A DNA stretch of 64,000 nt. Origin: Microbacterium sp. SS28 (GTDB lineage: Bacteria; Actinomycetota; Actinomycetes; Actinomycetales; Microbacteriaceae). Positions 62,391 to 64,000 of this stretch are shown here, one piece after another (position 1 is the first letter of the stretch; each line of letters opens with the position of its first letter). Position numbers and translations under genes: made by a program. Under the pieces are notes generated by a model. That model had not been told where the DNA came from. It worked only from the letters and a program-made list of their open reading frames with translations, and did no database searches. Where the stretch lies: assembly GCF_022761035.1 (NCBI RefSeq), contig NZ_JAKWJP010000002.1:62001-126000 (forward strand), read 5' to 3'.

Positions 62391-63326
62391 ATGGAACCGG
62401 TCCGCTTCTCGACCCCCGCCGGCCTCGACGACGTCGGGGCGCCCTCGGACTTCTCCGATCGATGGCATGACCTCGTGAGCGGGCTCATCGCCGCGTCGAC
62501 CGATGTCAGCGGGCGCGGCGCCTACGTGAACCCCGCCGTGCGCGCATCGCCACGCGGCAACGACCGTGCGCTCACCTGGACGGGCCTCTCACGGCCGCTG
62601 CTCATGGAACATCGGGATGACCGCCGCGCGGCGTACACCGCCGCCGAGGAGCGCGACGCGCAGATCGAGTACCTCGAGTGGCATGTCGAGCGGGCGGACG
62701 GCAGGATCTCGCGCGTCACCTTCACGACCGAGACGCCCGAGTACTGGGGGCTGCTCGGGGAGCGGCATCCCGAAGCCGTCCTGTCGCTGTACCGGCGCTG
62801 GGTCTCGCCGGAGGTCACGAAGGACGAGCTCTTCCCTGACGGCGCCTACGATCCCAGGAACATCTGGAACACGACGCGCGGGATCATGCACTACATCATG
62901 CCGATCAACTCGATGGGCGATCTGCTCGGCGTCTCGCAGGAGGTCGAGCCGTCGCAGCACGCCGTCGACGGCTACGACGCGCTCCCGTACTCGCGCGCGA
63001 CGGGCGCCGACGCGCGCATCAACGTCGATCTGTGGGCCATGTCGCGGCACGGGCTCGAGATCTCGACGGCGCACCCGCCGGGTCTGTACATGATCGGGTG
63101 GGATGACTCGGGCTGGACGAGACCCGACGGCACTCCTGTCGCGGACTACTGGACGATCGAGCGCGGCGACCGGGGCGCGGCGCTGCGCGTCACCTACGAA
63201 GTGCCCGCGGGCGCAGGATTCCAGGTCGGCGACATCCGGATCGGGGGCCGGCCGATCGAGTTCGGCGCCCAGATCGCCGAGCACATCGTCATGTCGGCGC
63301 ACGTCGTGAGCGGAGCGTCGACATGA
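62391..63326 (+). CDS. Unidentified protein coupled to a DyP-type peroxidase
   Basis: This 311-residue protein has no signal peptide or membrane helix. Striking parts are EWHVERADGRISRVTFTTETPEYWGLL, SLYRRWVSPEV, the Asn/Trp/His-rich YDPRNIWNTTRGIMHYIMPINSMGDLLGV, and a C-terminal beta-rich half with ITPTH-like HPPGLYMIGWDDSGW. I do not recognise the family. Its stop overlaps the peroxidase start (ATGA), so it is very likely a partner or accessory of that enzyme. The conserved-looking aromatic and histidine residues would suit binding of a cofactor or substrate, which is speculative. Confidence 0.82.
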   Translation: MEPVRFSTPAGLDDVGAPSDFSDRWHDLVSGLIAASTDVSGRGAYVNPAVRASPRGNDRALTWTGLSRPLLMEHRDDRRAAYTAAEERDAQIEYLEWHVERADGRISRVTFTTETPEYWGLLGERHPEAVLSLYRRWVSPEVTKDELFPDGAYDPRNIWNTTRGIMHYIMPINSMGDLLGVSQEVEPSQHAVDGYDALPYSRATGADARINVDLWAMSRHGLEISTAHPPGLYMIGWDDSGWTRPDGTPVADYWTIERGDRGAALRVTYEVPAGAGFQVGDIRIGGRPIEFGAQIAEHIVMSAHVVSGAST

Positions 63327-64000
63327 GCGGCGAGGGACTCCACGCACTCGCGAACCTCATGCCCGAGGCGGTTCCGCGACTGTCGGGCATCGAGCTCCCC
63401 TCCGCGACGGCCGTGGCCGGTGGCGACGTCGAGCGTCACCTGCTCGGCGACGAACCGGCGACGGACGAGCCGCTCTTCGATGCAGCCGTCACGGCGGATG
63501 TGCAGGGCAACGTCGTGCCCGGGTTCAACAAGGACCACCAGCGCTTCCTCTTCCTCGTGATCGACGACGTCACGCGCGCCCGCGCATGGCTTCAGTGGCT
63601 CGCTCCACGGCTCAGCAGCATGCAGGAGGTGCTCGACTTCCGGCGCGAGTTCCGACGCGAGCGACTGTTGACAGGCGCGGCGGATCCCTCCGCGAAGGCG
63701 ACGTGGACGGCGTTCGCGCTGTCGCGATCCGGGGTCGTCACGCTCCTCGGCGAGGACGCCTTGGAGCAGCTGGGAGACGAGGCGTTCCGGCAGGGGATGG
63801 CCGAGCGATCGACCTATCTCGGCGATCCCGCCACGCCCGGGACATCCGGGCACCGCGGGGCGTGGCGCGTCGGCGGCGAGGACTGCCAGGCGGACTTCCT
63901 CGTGACGGTCGCGGCGGACTCGGCAGACGACGCGGCGGAAGAGGCTGCCGCGATCATCGAGGTGGCGGCCCGCAGCGGCGTCAGACTGCTCTTCGAGCAG
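63323..64000 (+). CDS. DyP-type peroxidase family protein, 5' part (runs off window)
   Basis: The frame is open from ATG 63323 to the window end (226 codons). Around residues 60-80 is VQGNVVPGFNKDHQRFLFLV, the opening typical of DyP-type haem peroxidases, followed by ARAWLQWLAPRL and LLGEDALEQLGDEAFRQGMAERSTYLGD, a conserved helical region of the long (class C/D) members. The distal GxxDG motif and the haem histidine would lie beyond the window. Such enzymes oxidise dyes and lignin-like compounds with peroxide. It is coupled to the unidentified gene upstream. Confidence 0.83.
   Translation, partial: MSGEGLHALANLMPEAVPRLSGIELPSATAVAGGDVERHLLGDEPATDEPLFDAAVTADVQGNVVPGFNKDHQRFLFLVIDDVTRARAWLQWLAPRLSSMQEVLDFRREFRRERLLTGAADPSAKATWTAFALSRSGVVTLLGEDALEQLGDEAFRQGMAERSTYLGDPATPGTSGHRGAWRVGGEDCQADFLVTVAADSADDAAEEAAAIIEVAARSGVRLLFEQ

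Noticed and set aside
1..64000. CRISPR arrays, insertion sequences, prophage or integrase genes
   Set aside because: No spaced direct repeats, transposase motifs or integrase-like proteins were seen.

Overview
The window is about 64 kb of very GC-rich (roughly 70%) DNA, gene-dense on both strands, with no gene-free stretch over 300 bases. The gene set points to an actinobacterium of the Microbacteriaceae, most like Microbacterium: an adnB/nudC/uvrD2/UPF0182 block like that of mycobacteria, a C50-carotenoid operon, a DUF3039 protein, LigD plus Ku, a Tad pilus locus, and many GTG/TTG starts. No insertion sequence, prophage or CRISPR array is visible. It reads as core chromosome with some accessory modules.

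Layout. 1-12.7 kb: end of an AdnB-like helicase-nuclease, a phosphotransferase, nudC, uvrD2, an E1/cyclodehydratase-like protein, a zincin-like protein, a PDZ/Lon-like protease and a UPF0182 membrane protein. 12.7-18.9 kb: a tightly coupled idi-crtE-crtB-crtI-crtYe-crtYf-crtEb operon for a decaprenoxanthin-type C50 carotenoid, divergent from a MarR regulator across a palindromic operator. 19-21.7 kb: tRNA-fMet, a small membrane protein, a nitrilase-family amidase and an aminotransferase. 21.8-32.1 kb: an HtrA protease, then a cell-surface polymer region (three TagB/TagF-like polymerases, a family 2 glycosyltransferase, a LicC-like nucleotidyltransferase) with maltokinase and an EcsC-like protein among them. 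32.3-40.5 kb: an ABC exporter, DUF3039, pncB, murI, rph, rdgB and a cation efflux pump. 40.5-45.9 kb: non-homologous end joining (ligD and ku flanking a lipoprotein), dedA and tRNA-Leu. 46-50.8 kb: a Tad locus (tadA-tadB-tadC, pilin-like, three pseudopilin-like genes). 50.8-62.3 kb: prfB, ftsE, ftsX, smpB and ssrA (tmRNA) on the plus strand, interrupted by minus-strand genes including an Ltp-family protein, a PH/SHOCT protein, an MFS exporter, an M20 peptidase and a SIMPL protein. 62.4-64 kb: an unidentified gene coupled to a DyP-type peroxidase that runs off the window.

Two signals run through the whole window. First, at least fifteen genes have a TANNNT -10 hexamer ending 6-9 bases before the start codon, so they are probably leaderless or nearly so. 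Second, GGATGCC/GGCATCC is several-fold over-represented; inside genes it uses non-preferred codons, and two intergenic copies form perfect 20-bp palindromes. Other unusual structures are convergent coding overlaps (uvrD2 with an E1-like gene by 197 bp; adnB with a phosphotransferase by 97 bp), a hairpin that holds a promoter in its loop and a start codon in its arm, and divergent -10 boxes shared by prfB and an MFS gene.
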